Assembly (NCBI RefSeq): GCF_014897675.1
Contig: NZ_JABUXU010000015.1
Location: 54,878 to 118,877, forward strand
Length of the DNA: 64,000 nucleotides
Source: Advenella sp. FME57
GTDB lineage: Bacteria; Pseudomonadota; Gammaproteobacteria; Burkholderiales; Burkholderiaceae_B
Reading direction: 5' to 3'
Under the pieces are notes generated by a model. The model made no database searches, had not been told where the DNA came from, and saw nothing but the letters and a program-made list of their open reading frames with translations. Position numbers and translations under genes: made by a program. Shown here in pieces: positions 8,603 through 16,785 of the stretch. The first letter of the stretch is position 1. Every line of letters begins with the position of its first letter.

Positions 8603-8993
8603 TGCCTGCCGCTCTTGTGCGCCTGGTCGCGCCCTCCTCTGGATAATTGCAGCCTGAATGCGGCTTGGGGGCCTTGACTGCGCCAGTCGGCCAGCCCGAC
8701 CGTATCGAAAAACGGCTCCCGGCGCAACGGATCGGCGGCCTCAAGCGTGCCCCAAGGCTTACGCAGGACTGAATTTTCCGAACTTTCACAACAGAATCGG
8801 GCCGTTTGCGCGTTCGTTTTCAGAAAATATTTGACCGTGATTTTTTCTGTGATTATCATTAATTGACCAAGCAATTATTGCTTACCCAATTAATTGAACC
8901 TACATAATTCCAGCCGATCGAGAAAACGGGCGATGTCGCTGGCATTGCCTGGTCCCGCATTGGCCTGGCTGATCATCACGGTTACCATCTTCC
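8603..8993. other. Intergenic region before the efflux operon
   Basis: These 391 bases lie between the DUF924 gene and the efflux operon. The left half is GC-rich and has an open minus-strand frame (8518-8874) that I cannot assign. The right half (8820-8910) is AT-rich and holds two palindromes described separately, likely the promoter and operator region of the efflux genes. Confidence 0.5.
8863..8896 (+). promoter_or_regulatory. Candidate repressor operator/promoter of the EmrAB-type operon
   Basis: A perfect 15-base palindrome AAGCAATTATTGCTT (8869-8883) directly follows the -35-like hexamer TTGACC (8863-8868). It is followed by a second palindrome CAATTAATTG (8887-8896). Filling a promoter spacer with a palindrome of this size is typical of MarR- or TetR-type repression of EmrAB pumps. 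No clear -10 hexamer can be fixed at ideal spacing, and no MarR gene is in this window, so the assignment is tentative. Confidence 0.45.
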
Positions 8994-10343
8994 ATGAGCT
9001 CCAATTCAAATACAACGACGGTCACCCCCGACGCACCGTCCGCCGTTCCTGCTTCTTCCGCTGAGGGAACAAAAGCAAAACAAAAGAAAAAGCCTGCCGG
9101 CAACAAACGCGGTTTTCTGTTCAAGCTGTTGTTCCTGGCCGTTGTGATCATCGCCATTATTGCGGGTGTCATGTATTACCTGAACGGCCGCTGGTATGAA
9201 AGCACCGACGACGCCTATGTGCAGGGCAATATCATTCAGATCACGCCGCAGGTTGAAGGCACCGTGGTAGGCATTTTTGCTGACGATGGCGACTTTGTAC
9301 ATGCCGGTGATACGTTGATCCGCCTGGATCAGACCGAGGCAGAAGTTGCCTTGAACCAGGCCAAGGCCACGTTGGCCAAAACCGTAAGGCAAGTGCGCAG
9401 CCTGTACAGCCAGGCCAGCGGCGCCAAGGCCACGTCGGGCGCGCAGCAGGCGTTGGTGCAGGCTCAGGAATCTGCAGTCAAGGGAGCCAAAACAGCGCTG
9501 GACAAGGCAAAAGCCGACTACAGTCGCAGACAGAAGCTGGTCAAGTCCGGCGCCATTTCCGAAGAGGAAAGCGCACATGCCAGAGACATCTTTCTGCAGG
9601 CACAAAGCCAGTACCAGTCGGCCATCAGCCAGCTTGAAGCAACGCGCAGCCAATTGACGGCATCCGAGCAGAACGCCGAGGTGAGCAACGCGCTCGTGGC
9701 CGGCACGCTGATCAATCAGCATCCCGATATTCTGGTTGCCGAGTCCAAATTGAAAGCCGCCTATCTGACCTATGTGCGCAGCACGATCACGGCCCCAGCC
9801 GATGGCTATGTCGCCAAGCGTGCGGCGCAGGTCGGCCAGCGCGTGGCCGCAGGCAGTGCCATGATGGCCGTGGTCCCGCTGAAAAACGCATGGATTTACG
9901 CCAACTTCAAAGAAACACAAATGAAAGACATGCGTATCGGCCAGCCGGTAAGCATTACCTCCGACCTGTACGGCGACGATGTGGTCTATGACGGCGTGAT
10001 CAGCAGCCTGGGCATTGGCACGGGCAGCGCCTTTGCTCTGTTGCCGGCCCAGAACGCCACCGGCAACTGGATCAAGATCGTGCAACGGATCCCGGTGCGC
10101 GTGGAGTTTGCCAAACCTGAGCAACTGGAAAAACACCCGCTGCGCATTGGCATGTCCATGTTTGTTCAAGCCGATCTGCACAACACCGAGGGGGCAGTGC
10201 TTGCCAGCGGTATCAATCCAAACAGCAAGCTGTTGACCACGATTTACGATCAGCAGGTGGCTGCGGCGGATCGGTTGATATCAGACATTGTGCAACAGAA
10301 CCTGGCGACCAACGTTCCCGATAATACAAGCGCCGATGAGTAA
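8994..10343 (+). CDS. emrA: EmrA/HlyD-type membrane fusion protein of a multidrug efflux pump
   Basis: This 449-residue periplasmic adaptor has a low-complexity cytoplasmic tail (1-38), one membrane segment near 40-63 and then the biotinyl-lipoyl-like half-motif YVQGNIIQITPQVEGTVVGIFADDGDFVHAGD. A long coiled-coil hairpin (about 125-235) is rich in Ala, Gln and Lys, and the second lipoyl half and beta-barrel include APADGYVAKRAAQVGQRVAAGSAMMAVVP. It links an inner-membrane MFS pump to an outer-membrane channel. The next gene encodes that pump and overlaps this one by eight bases. No TolC-like gene is present. The ATG has no strong ribosome binding site. Confidence 0.9.
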   Translation: MSSNSNTTTVTPDAPSAVPASSAEGTKAKQKKKPAGNKRGFLFKLLFLAVVIIAIIAGVMYYLNGRWYESTDDAYVQGNIIQITPQVEGTVVGIFADDGDFVHAGDTLIRLDQTEAEVALNQAKATLAKTVRQVRSLYSQASGAKATSGAQQALVQAQESAVKGAKTALDKAKADYSRRQKLVKSGAISEEESAHARDIFLQAQSQYQSAISQLEATRSQLTASEQNAEVSNALVAGTLINQHPDILVAESKLKAAYLTYVRSTITAPADGYVAKRAAQVGQRVAAGSAMMAVVPLKNAWIYANFKETQMKDMRIGQPVSITSDLYGDDVVYDGVISSLGIGTGSAFALLPAQNATGNWIKIVQRIPVRVEFAKPEQLEKHPLRIGMSMFVQADLHNTEGAVLASGINPNSKLLTTIYDQQVAAADRLISDIVQQNLATNVPDNTSADE

Positions 10344-11898
10344 CGAAAAATCCAGGACGGTGCCGCCCGGCACGCCCACGCAACCGTTCGCCCCGGCCAG
10401 CTTGTGGCTGACAACCCTGGGTCTATGTCTTGCCACCTTCATGCAGGTGCTCGACACCACGATCGCCAATGTGTCGTTGCCAACCATTGCCGGCAACCTT
10501 GGCGTCAGTTCGTCCCAGAGCACCTGGATCATTACCTCGTTTGCCGTGAGCAACGCCATCACCTTGCCACTGACCGGCTTTCTGAGCCGGCGCTTCGGTG
10601 AAGTGCGCCTGTTCAATATCTGCACTGTCCTGTTTGTGATTACGTCGTTTCTTTGCGGCATCTCTACCAATATGACGGAGCTGATTGCTTTTCGCGCCTT
10701 GCAGGGTGCAGTGGCAGGCCCGATGTATCCGATCACGCAAAGCCTGCTGATTTCCATTTATCCTGCGGCGCGACGCGGCATGGCGCTGTCCATCCTGTCC
10801 ATGGTCACGGTGGTGGCGCCCGTCGCCGGTCCCATCCTGGGCGGCTGGATTACCAGCAGTTACTCGTGGGAATGGATTTTCTTTATCAATATTCCGGTGG
10901 GCCTGTTTGCCAGCTTTATTGTCTTTATCCAGATGCGAGCCCGTCCGGTTTCGATCATTAAATCCGGCGTGGACTATATGGGTCTGATTCTGCTGATTGT
11001 GGCGGTGGGTTCGCTGCAAGTGGTATTGGACCTGGGCAATGAGAAAGACTGGTTCGGCTCGGACTTTATCGTGATACTGACGATCGTGGCGGTTATCGGC
11101 ACGATTGCATTCCTGATCTGGGAGCTGACTCACCCCAATCCCATTGTGAATCTGACGCTCTTTCGGCATCGCAATTTCGCGTTCGGCACCATTGCCCTTA
11201 TTTTCGGCTACTCCGCCTTCTTTGCCATCAGCTTGCTGATCCCCTTGTGGTTGCAGCGCACCCTGAACTATGACTCGATGTGGTCGGGAATTGTGTCTGC
11301 GCCTATCGGTATCCTGCCGGTCTTTCTGGCGCCAATCGTGGGCAAATATGCCAATCGTATTGATCTGCGTGTGCTGGCATCCCTGTCGTTCGTTGTGATG
11401 TCGTTCACCTCGTTCTGGCGCGCCGACTTCACCACCGATCTGGATTACATGCATATTGCCATGACCCAGCTGGTACTGGGCCTGGGTGTGGCGTTTTTCT
11501 TCATGCCGGTGCTAACCATTCTGCTGTCTGATCTGCGCCCCGATGAGATCGCTGCCGGCTCCGGCCTGGCGGCCTTCTTGCGAGTGCTGGGAGGCAGTTT
11601 CTCGGCGTCGATTACCACATTCCTGTGGGACCATCGCGCTGTTATTCATCATGCCCAGCTAAGCGAAAATATCAATGTCTATAATCCGACAGCGGTAGAA
11701 GCATTGAAGCAGTATGGAGAAACCACCGAGATTGCCGCCTATAACATCAATAACCTGATTAATCAGCAGGCATTGCAGATATCATTCAATGAAGTCTTCT
11801 GGGGACTGGGCTGGCTGTTTGTGCTGCTGGTCGGACTGGTCTGGCTGACCAGACCGCCGTTCATGGCCAAGCCGGGCGCTGCCTCGGGTGCCCATTGA
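10336..11898 (+). CDS. emrB: EmrB-type DHA2-family MFS multidrug transporter
   Basis: This 520-residue protein has about 14 predicted membrane helices. The DHA2 hallmarks include motif C, visible as LDTTIANVSLPTIAGNLGVS in helix 1, and VAPVAGPILGGWITSSYSWEWIFFINIPVG across helices 5 and 6. It extrudes hydrophobic drugs or acids by proton antiport together with the EmrA-type adaptor. The ATG at 10336 is chosen because it gives the standard N-terminus and overlaps the adaptor stop by eight bases (coupling). A longer frame from 10288 adds unlikely residues. The gene converges on the T6SS block with 45 bases between them. Confidence 0.93.
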   Translation: MSNEKSRTVPPGTPTQPFAPASLWLTTLGLCLATFMQVLDTTIANVSLPTIAGNLGVSSSQSTWIITSFAVSNAITLPLTGFLSRRFGEVRLFNICTVLFVITSFLCGISTNMTELIAFRALQGAVAGPMYPITQSLLISIYPAARRGMALSILSMVTVVAPVAGPILGGWITSSYSWEWIFFINIPVGLFASFIVFIQMRARPVSIIKSGVDYMGLILLIVAVGSLQVVLDLGNEKDWFGSDFIVILTIVAVIGTIAFLIWELTHPNPIVNLTLFRHRNFAFGTIALIFGYSAFFAISLLIPLWLQRTLNYDSMWSGIVSAPIGILPVFLAPIVGKYANRIDLRVLASLSFVVMSFTSFWRADFTTDLDYMHIAMTQLVLGLGVAFFFMPVLTILLSDLRPDEIAAGSGLAAFLRVLGGSFSASITTFLWDHRAVIHHAQLSENINVYNPTAVEALKQYGETTEIAAYNINNLINQQALQISFNEVFWGLGWLFVLLVGLVWLTRPPFMAKPGAASGAH

Positions 11899-11943
11899 GG
11901 CGATCGGGCGACAACGGGTGCGGCCATTGGCACGCGCCCCGGA

Positions 11944-12594
11944 TCACCCCATATGGATCTGTTTGCCATCGACCTTGACCAGGTCCTTGGCTGTGACCAT
12001 GGTGTATTTGGAATGCAGGCGGGCAGATTGTTCAGCCTGATAATCGATGGTGCCAGCCCGCAGGTGTTCAACCTCTTCAGTCAGTTTGAACGATGTGCGG
12101 CTCATGAATGACAGACGGTCCATGATCGACTCGTAAACCTTGCCGATGACCCGCATCATGCCAACCGTGGTTTTCAGTTCACGACCGACATATTGCATCT
12201 CGTCGATGACACACTGGCCTTTTTCCGCACTCAGCTTCAATTGTGCGGTATTGATATCCAGCGCAGTGCCACCGCGCAATTGCATGGCAGCAGCACTGTG
12301 GATATTGACCGAGTCGGCCGAGATATTGAGCTTGCCCGGTACACTGACCGTGGATTCGTTCTGCTGTGCCTGTTCGATCACCGCAATCAGGTATACGCGC
12401 TCCCGTTCCGGGCCGCTGATAAGCACTGTGTCATCCACCTGGGGCTGCAACAGGCAACTGGCAGCGCGACGGCAGACCCATTCATGACCGTCGCATTCAA
12501 CAACAAACTCCTGCTCATCCTGCTTTTTCACAACGCCGATCAGATGTACCGGATCGTAGACGGGGTAGGTTTTAGGCTGGGCAACTGAAGACAT
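11944..12594 (-). CDS. DUF3540 domain protein, T6SS-associated
   Basis: This 216-residue protein matches the DUF3540 pattern: a short N-terminal region with HEWVCRRAASCLLQPQVDDTVLIS, then a beta-rich repeat region (about 85-130: LNISADSVNIHSAAAMQLRGG), then MRVIGKVYESIMDRLSFMSRTSFKLTEEVEHLRAGTIDY. DUF3540 proteins are encoded with VgrG, DUF2169 and PAAR-like genes in type VI loci and probably help load or shape the spike. Here the gene follows tssF after 39 bases, with an AAAGGA site upstream, in the place where tssG normally stands. Its function is inferred only from association. Confidence 0.75.
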   Translation of the reverse strand: MSSVAQPKTYPVYDPVHLIGVVKKQDEQEFVVECDGHEWVCRRAASCLLQPQVDDTVLISGPERERVYLIAVIEQAQQNESTVSVPGKLNISADSVNIHSAAAMQLRGGTALDINTAQLKLSAEKGQCVIDEMQYVGRELKTTVGMMRVIGKVYESIMDRLSFMSRTSFKLTEEVEHLRAGTIDYQAEQSARLHSKYTMVTAKDLVKVDGKQIHMG

Positions 12595-12633
12595 TTTTGT
12601 TCCTTTGGCGGTTGATCGTCAACGTACAGCGAT

Positions 12634-14559
12634 TCAGACGGCTGGCCGGGCGCCCATACGAGGCTTCCAGCGGGCCAGTTCGCCGTGCTGCATGGTAGAC
12701 AGCACGAGCTCGGACATCATATTGATGGAGACATGCCGGGCAAAAAACTGCTCGAGCACGGCTCCGAACAAATAGGGACTGACACCGGAAAATGCCCCTT
12801 CATCCACTTCCAGATGAATTCGCGCACCCCTGCCAAACACGATGGGGCCTGGTACGGGTAACCGATGATGCACGGCCTCTACCCGTACATGCCGAACGCC
12901 ATTAATCTGCTTGGCAATGGCCGGATCGGCGATATTTGCATATATTTTTAACATCTCACGCAGGGTTTGTGCGCCTTTTTCTGTATCCAAATCAATCAGG
13001 CTCAGATAATTGAGGCCCAGATGGCTGATCAGATGCCAAGCATAGGCGCCCTGGGCCAGTGCGGGCCGGGGGCGTGATGGTCCCCGCAGGATCTTGATGC
13101 CCTCGATGGGCGCCGACACACGCAACGCCAGATCGTTCTTCTGCCCAATCGGCATCAGCATGGGCAAATCGCGATTGGTACACAGCACATCCATACTCAG
13201 GTGCCGCAAATCCTCCGAAAACGGTGCCTGGTGTTTGTCCACAAGCGAAAGAAAGACCTCGCTACCGATATAACCGGTACGCGCGCCATTGCGCGCCGCG
13301 GTGTCAGACAGCAGACGGGGTTCACGTCTCATGGAGTAGTAAGCGCCATAATCGTCGGTATCGCTGCCCAGCGACCCGAAAAAGGGTCGAAATTCTTTCT
13401 CTGTCAGGTCCGATACATTCGAGTAGCCCGCTACCCGTGTCGTGTTGTAAACCTCGAAGTCCAGCGGTCGTGTACGATCGACCACCAGATGATATTCGTG
13501 GGTGTTGGGCGAAATCGTAATCCGGTCGGCTTTTTTTGGAAACAGGTTAACGACCGGCGTGCAGTGCAGCGCCAGATTCTCTGCCGTCACATTGCCTTCC
13601 AGCTCGGGCATGTCCTTGTCAAACAGGAATGTCAGCTCAAAGCAGCGGCTTTCCTGGCCACCCGCTGCGTTGGCGCTGCCCGCAGCGATGGCAGCCGGCA
13701 GCTTGAGCGCCTTTTGCATATTGTTGACGCTGAAGAACATGAAGCGAGTAGGAAAGGCAAAGTACTCCTGAATAATGCGATAGCCCTGAAAGATCCGGGC
13801 CTCGGCAGGCAGCAGCGCCTGGTCGCTCTCGAACCCTTCATGACGCAGGTCATTGACATTGATGCGGTTGATCCACTTGACCGGCTTTTCAGCATCATGG
13901 CACAGCACCGTAATGGTATGCCCCATGATGAGTTCGAGCAACCGCTGCATGTGAATGTCCTGACCATTCAAATGAAATACCAACTGATCCAGCTTGAATT
14001 CGTGCAGCTTGACGCCGCCCTTGATTTCCAGCCGAATTCGCAGCGAGCTGCGCACAGGCTGGTTCCGGTTGTTCAGATTCATCCGCTTCAAGGGCAGATC
14101 GGGCGGAACGCCCGAGAGCTCGGCGCTCGTCACCTGCAATGGCCACAGGGTCAGTGCGTGACCGGTCACAAATTCGCAGGGTGTCTGTTCCGTCTTGGGA
14201 ATACGGCCACGCATGACCGTCCCCTTGGGCAGGGTAAAGCCCTTAGCCAGGCTGCCCTCGTTCATGCTGGGAGAAACCTGCACCACGGCCATGGATGGGG
14301 TCGGCGCCAGATAATTCGGATAGACCACTTCGAGCAAACGCTGGGAAAACTGCGGAAACTCGGCATCCATTTTCATGTGGATGCGCGCAGTCAGGAAACT
14401 GAAGCCTTCAAGCAGGCGTTCGACATACGGGTCTGCCACCTCGATGCCATTCATCCCCAGGCGACCTGCTATCTTGGGATAATGATCGGCGAACTCCTTG
14501 CCCATCTCCCGAATGTAGGCAAGTTCACGATTGTAATAATCCAGGAAACGCTGTTCCAT
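12634..14559 (-). CDS. tssF: Type VI secretion baseplate protein TssF
   Basis: This 641-residue protein has the TssF/VasA/ImpG start MEQRFLDYYNRELAYIREMG, followed by FADHYPKIAGRLG and DPYVERLLEGFSFLTARIHMKMDAEFPQFSQRLLEVVYPNYLAPTPS. Its length is normal for the family. TssF forms the baseplate wedge with TssG, TssE and TssK on which the contractile sheath polymerises. Its ATG overlaps the tssE stop by one base. TssF normally works as a TssF2-TssG heterotrimer, but tssG is not found next to it or anywhere in this window. Confidence 0.96.
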   Translation of the reverse strand: MEQRFLDYYNRELAYIREMGKEFADHYPKIAGRLGMNGIEVADPYVERLLEGFSFLTARIHMKMDAEFPQFSQRLLEVVYPNYLAPTPSMAVVQVSPSMNEGSLAKGFTLPKGTVMRGRIPKTEQTPCEFVTGHALTLWPLQVTSAELSGVPPDLPLKRMNLNNRNQPVRSSLRIRLEIKGGVKLHEFKLDQLVFHLNGQDIHMQRLLELIMGHTITVLCHDAEKPVKWINRINVNDLRHEGFESDQALLPAEARIFQGYRIIQEYFAFPTRFMFFSVNNMQKALKLPAAIAAGSANAAGGQESRCFELTFLFDKDMPELEGNVTAENLALHCTPVVNLFPKKADRITISPNTHEYHLVVDRTRPLDFEVYNTTRVAGYSNVSDLTEKEFRPFFGSLGSDTDDYGAYYSMRREPRLLSDTAARNGARTGYIGSEVFLSLVDKHQAPFSEDLRHLSMDVLCTNRDLPMLMPIGQKNDLALRVSAPIEGIKILRGPSRPRPALAQGAYAWHLISHLGLNYLSLIDLDTEKGAQTLREMLKIYANIADPAIAKQINGVRHVRVEAVHHRLPVPGPIVFGRGARIHLEVDEGAFSGVSPYLFGAVLEQFFARHVSINMMSELVLSTMQHGELARWKPRMGARPAV

Positions 14560-15113
14560 CAGACAGTCCCCTGTTCCTGCAGATCCATATGGCCGCTTTC
14601 CAGATCAATGTCGGTACGGAACAGAAACTCGCGCGGATAGGGATTACACCAAAGTTTGCCGCGGATCTCCAGGCTGAGCACATTATGATGCTCCAGCGAG
14701 GTCACTTCGCTGACACAGGCCACTTCCAGCGAGTCGGCCAGAATACGCGGTTCGAAATGAATAATGGCCGTCTTGATGGACTGCTCCATATCAACCCAGT
14801 CGATCTCGGACATGCGCCTGCCGGCCAGCGCTTCGACGCCGAAATTGACAGTTGAATGACGCACCTGGGGAAAGGCATCCAGGTCATCTACGGTTTCAAT
14901 ATTGACCGTGTTCAGCACCCAGCGCAGGTCCCGCAGTACGGCATGGCGCAGCGTATCGTAAGTGATCATGACGCTGTCACGGCTTTCCTTTTTTTTCAGC
15001 GGTTCGTTGTCCGTGAGGCGATCCAGCAATGCCGGCTGCAAACGGTCCTTGGCAGCGCGACGCTCGCGCATGCCGAATGCCGTCCGTTTACCTGAAATGT
15101 CTTCCATATCCAT
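14559..15113 (-). CDS. tssE: Type VI secretion baseplate protein TssE (gp25-like)
   Basis: The protein has about 184 residues. Family features are RLQPALLDRLTDNEP, then VLRDLRWVLNTVN and the gp25 core FPQVRHSTVNFGVEALAGRRMSEIDW. TssE is the homologue of the T4 wedge lysozyme-like protein gp25 and nucleates the TssBC sheath on the baseplate. Two possible starts exist: GTG at 15122 and ATG at 15113. The ATG is used here because an AGGTG stretch lies upstream. The gene is directly coupled to tssF by a one-base overlap. Confidence 0.93.
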   Translation of the reverse strand: MDMEDISGKRTAFGMRERRAAKDRLQPALLDRLTDNEPLKKKESRDSVMITYDTLRHAVLRDLRWVLNTVNIETVDDLDAFPQVRHSTVNFGVEALAGRRMSEIDWVDMEQSIKTAIIHFEPRILADSLEVACVSEVTSLEHHNVLSLEIRGKLWCNPYPREFLFRTDIDLESGHMDLQEQGTV

Positions 15114-15176
15114 ATACGACACACCTGTGACTATCTTGCTTTTGTTCTATTTCTGTTTCCGATACAGGCAGGCGGA

Positions 15177-16004
15177 TCAGTTCAACTGCCCATGATGAAA
15201 CGTGACGCTGCGCATATCCAACAACGCATACTCGCCCGCATCGGTCATCCACATTTTCTGTCCGGTTCCGAAATAGATGTCCTGGCTGATCTGCTGCCAG
15301 TCTGTACGGCGCGACAGATTGCTGGCATCGTCCAGATCGGCATAATTTTTATCGGCAGGCGCCGGATAACGCGCCGGGATCAGGCCGATCTGCGAACGGC
15401 CGCTCACAAGCGTGATTTCGGCCTGGACCCAGATCAGATCGGTCAGGCCTTCCGGCTGGATCAGACGCAACGACTGGATCATATCCATGGGAACCCAGCC
15501 ATAGCGGCCATTGGCAATAACCTCGCACACCGGGCCAAGGCGACTGTCGCCGTCACACAGCCAGTCAAATGCCTGCCCCTGCTCCTGGCCATTGACCACG
15601 ACCGTGCCCGACACAGCCGGCGCCGCTTCCAGCGCCTGCTCCCGCAAGGTGTGCGCAGTCTCGCCGTCACTGCGCAATGCCTCAAGCAACATGGCCATCC
15701 ACTCGGGTGGCTGCTCGAATACCGCCGGCGTTTTCTCGCCACGAAAAACGGCTTCGCGCTCCTGCTCCGCCGTAATGGCGCCGGTATAGAGCACGGCAAC
15801 GGGCTGGGCCTGGGCATTCATTTCAGAGCTCAGTTTTAATTGCTCAAATGCCTTGTCCCACAACCCCTTGACGGCCAGCAACTGGAACAGCCGGGCACGC
15901 AGATCGGCGTCAGCCGGTTTTTTTCTTATCTGTGCCTTCACCTGATCGAGCTGTTCATCAACGCTCTTGCCATCCAGTGCCTTTACGATGCCTGTCATAT
16001 CCAT
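15177..16004 (-). CDS. tagJ: T6SS accessory protein TagJ (ImpE/SciE)
   Basis: This 275-residue protein has the ImpE/TagJ order: an N-terminal helical repeat region (LDGKSVDEQLDQVKAQIRKKPADADLRARLFQLLAVKGLWDKAFEQL) and a C-terminal domain containing DGDSRLGPVCEVIANGRYGWVPM and LIPARYPA. TagJ binds the sheath protein TssB and the ClpV recycling ATPase in the systems that carry it. The order hcp-tagJ-tssE-tssF is that of Pseudomonas HSI-I type clusters. A strong hairpin followed by a T-run lies between hcp and this start, so its expression is probably lower than that of hcp. Confidence 0.88.
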   Translation of the reverse strand: MDMTGIVKALDGKSVDEQLDQVKAQIRKKPADADLRARLFQLLAVKGLWDKAFEQLKLSSEMNAQAQPVAVLYTGAITAEQEREAVFRGEKTPAVFEQPPEWMAMLLEALRSDGETAHTLREQALEAAPAVSGTVVVNGQEQGQAFDWLCDGDSRLGPVCEVIANGRYGWVPMDMIQSLRLIQPEGLTDLIWVQAEITLVSGRSQIGLIPARYPAPADKNYADLDDASNLSRRTDWQQISQDIYFGTGQKMWMTDAGEYALLDMRSVTFHHGQLN

Positions 16005-16012
16005 TCCGTAAT

Positions 16013-16062
16013 AAAAAATGCAATGAGCTAACAGATACCCAACGGGGCATACCTGTTAGCTC
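16013..16062 (-). terminator. Hairpin plus T-run between hcp and tagJ (terminator/attenuator)
   Basis: Perfect 10-base arms GAGCTAACAG (16025-16034) and CTGTTAGCTC (16053-16062) enclose an 18-base loop that can itself pair as CCC/GGG. In the leftward transcript the stem is followed by ATTGCA and six U residues (16018-16013), just before the tagJ start. This looks like a partial intrinsic terminator that limits read-through from the abundant hcp message. The spacing between stem and U-run is longer than ideal. Confidence 0.55.
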
Positions 16063-16112
16063 CTGTGGAGCCTGAAAAAAAGCTCCCTTGCTGTCAACGC
16101 GACAAAAGCCGA

Positions 16113-16598
16113 TTAACCGACGATTTTGTTTTGTTTGACGTCATAGGCAATAATAGATTCAGCACCTTTGCCGCCCTGCTCTGTTTGCTCCCAATACTGC
16201 TGCTTGACTTTGGCAGCCTGGAAAGCATAGCTAACCATCATGGCATCACCGTCGTGCGCGCCTGTGTATTGAACAGAAGTCACCAGAACGTCTTCCAGCG
16301 TAATTTTGGAGTATTCCACCTGTGTGCCACCGGCCTTGCACACTGATACTTCAACCCTGCTCAGGTGTTTACCGGTAGAGCAGTGTTTCATCACTGCTGG
16401 TGCAGCCCGGTCAACGCGGGCAACAACGTTCAGGTCGTTAAAGCTGGCTTTACCAGTACCACCGCCACCGCCGGTAGCCATGGAACCGGGTTGTGTTGCA
16501 CCCCATGCGAAAGACTGGATGTCGCTCCAGTCCTTGTGGTTGGAATCCTTGGATTCGCCGTTTGCACCTTCAATTTTCATAAACATATCAACAGCCAC
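16113..16598 (-). CDS. hcp: Type VI secretion tube protein Hcp (TssD)
   Basis: This 161-residue Hcp1-type protein has MAVDMFMKIEGANGES at its start, then DWSDIQSFAWGATQPGSMATGGGGGTGKASFNDL and CSTGKHLSRVEVSVCKAGG, with the usual C-terminal AFQAAKVKQQYWEQTEQGGKGA. Hcp hexamers stack into the inner tube expelled by sheath contraction, and it is the main secreted marker of an active T6SS. The gene is framed by two hairpins (16637-16653 upstream and 16025-16062 downstream) that fit independent control of a highly expressed product. A TCTCC complement (AGGAGA site) precedes the ATG. Confidence 0.96.
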   Translation of the reverse strand: MAVDMFMKIEGANGESKDSNHKDWSDIQSFAWGATQPGSMATGGGGGTGKASFNDLNVVARVDRAAPAVMKHCSTGKHLSRVEVSVCKAGGTQVEYSKITLEDVLVTSVQYTGAHDGDAMMVSYAFQAAKVKQQYWEQTEQGGKGAESIIAYDVKQNKIVG

Positions 16599-16636
16599 AA
16601 TTTTCTCCTAGTGAGCTAATTAATTTGATTTGCGAT

Positions 16637-16653
16637 CAGGCCACTTCGGCCTG
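16637..16653 (-). repeat. Hairpin between tssC and hcp
   Basis: CAGGCC and GGCCTG (6-base perfect arms, 5-base loop) lie 39 bases upstream of the hcp start in the 187-base tssC-hcp gap. There is no following T-run in the direction of transcription. It may be an mRNA-processing or stability element for hcp. Confidence 0.4.
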
Positions 16654-16785
16654 TCATTGCTTCACATACTACTTACAACTGTAGATATCCCCGACCGCTG
16701 GATATCCGGTTTTGTCCGACACATCGCTTCGATGCGCCGGCCAATCGTCACTGCCCTGTGTAAGGGCAGCATTGTTCTGGAGCAA

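Noticed and set aside
8518..8874. Minus-strand open frame of 118 codons between DUF924 and emrA
   Set aside because: It overlaps the end of the DUF924 gene, has no recognisable motif and no convincing ribosome binding site; it is kept only as a note on the intergenic region.
9006..10181. Long minus-strand frame opposite emrA
   Set aside because: Antisense shadow; His/Gly/Arg-rich low-complexity translation with no motif, while emrA shows full family structure.
13201..14640. Plus-strand frame of 479 codons opposite tssF
   Set aside because: Antisense shadow of a conserved T6SS gene in GC-rich DNA.
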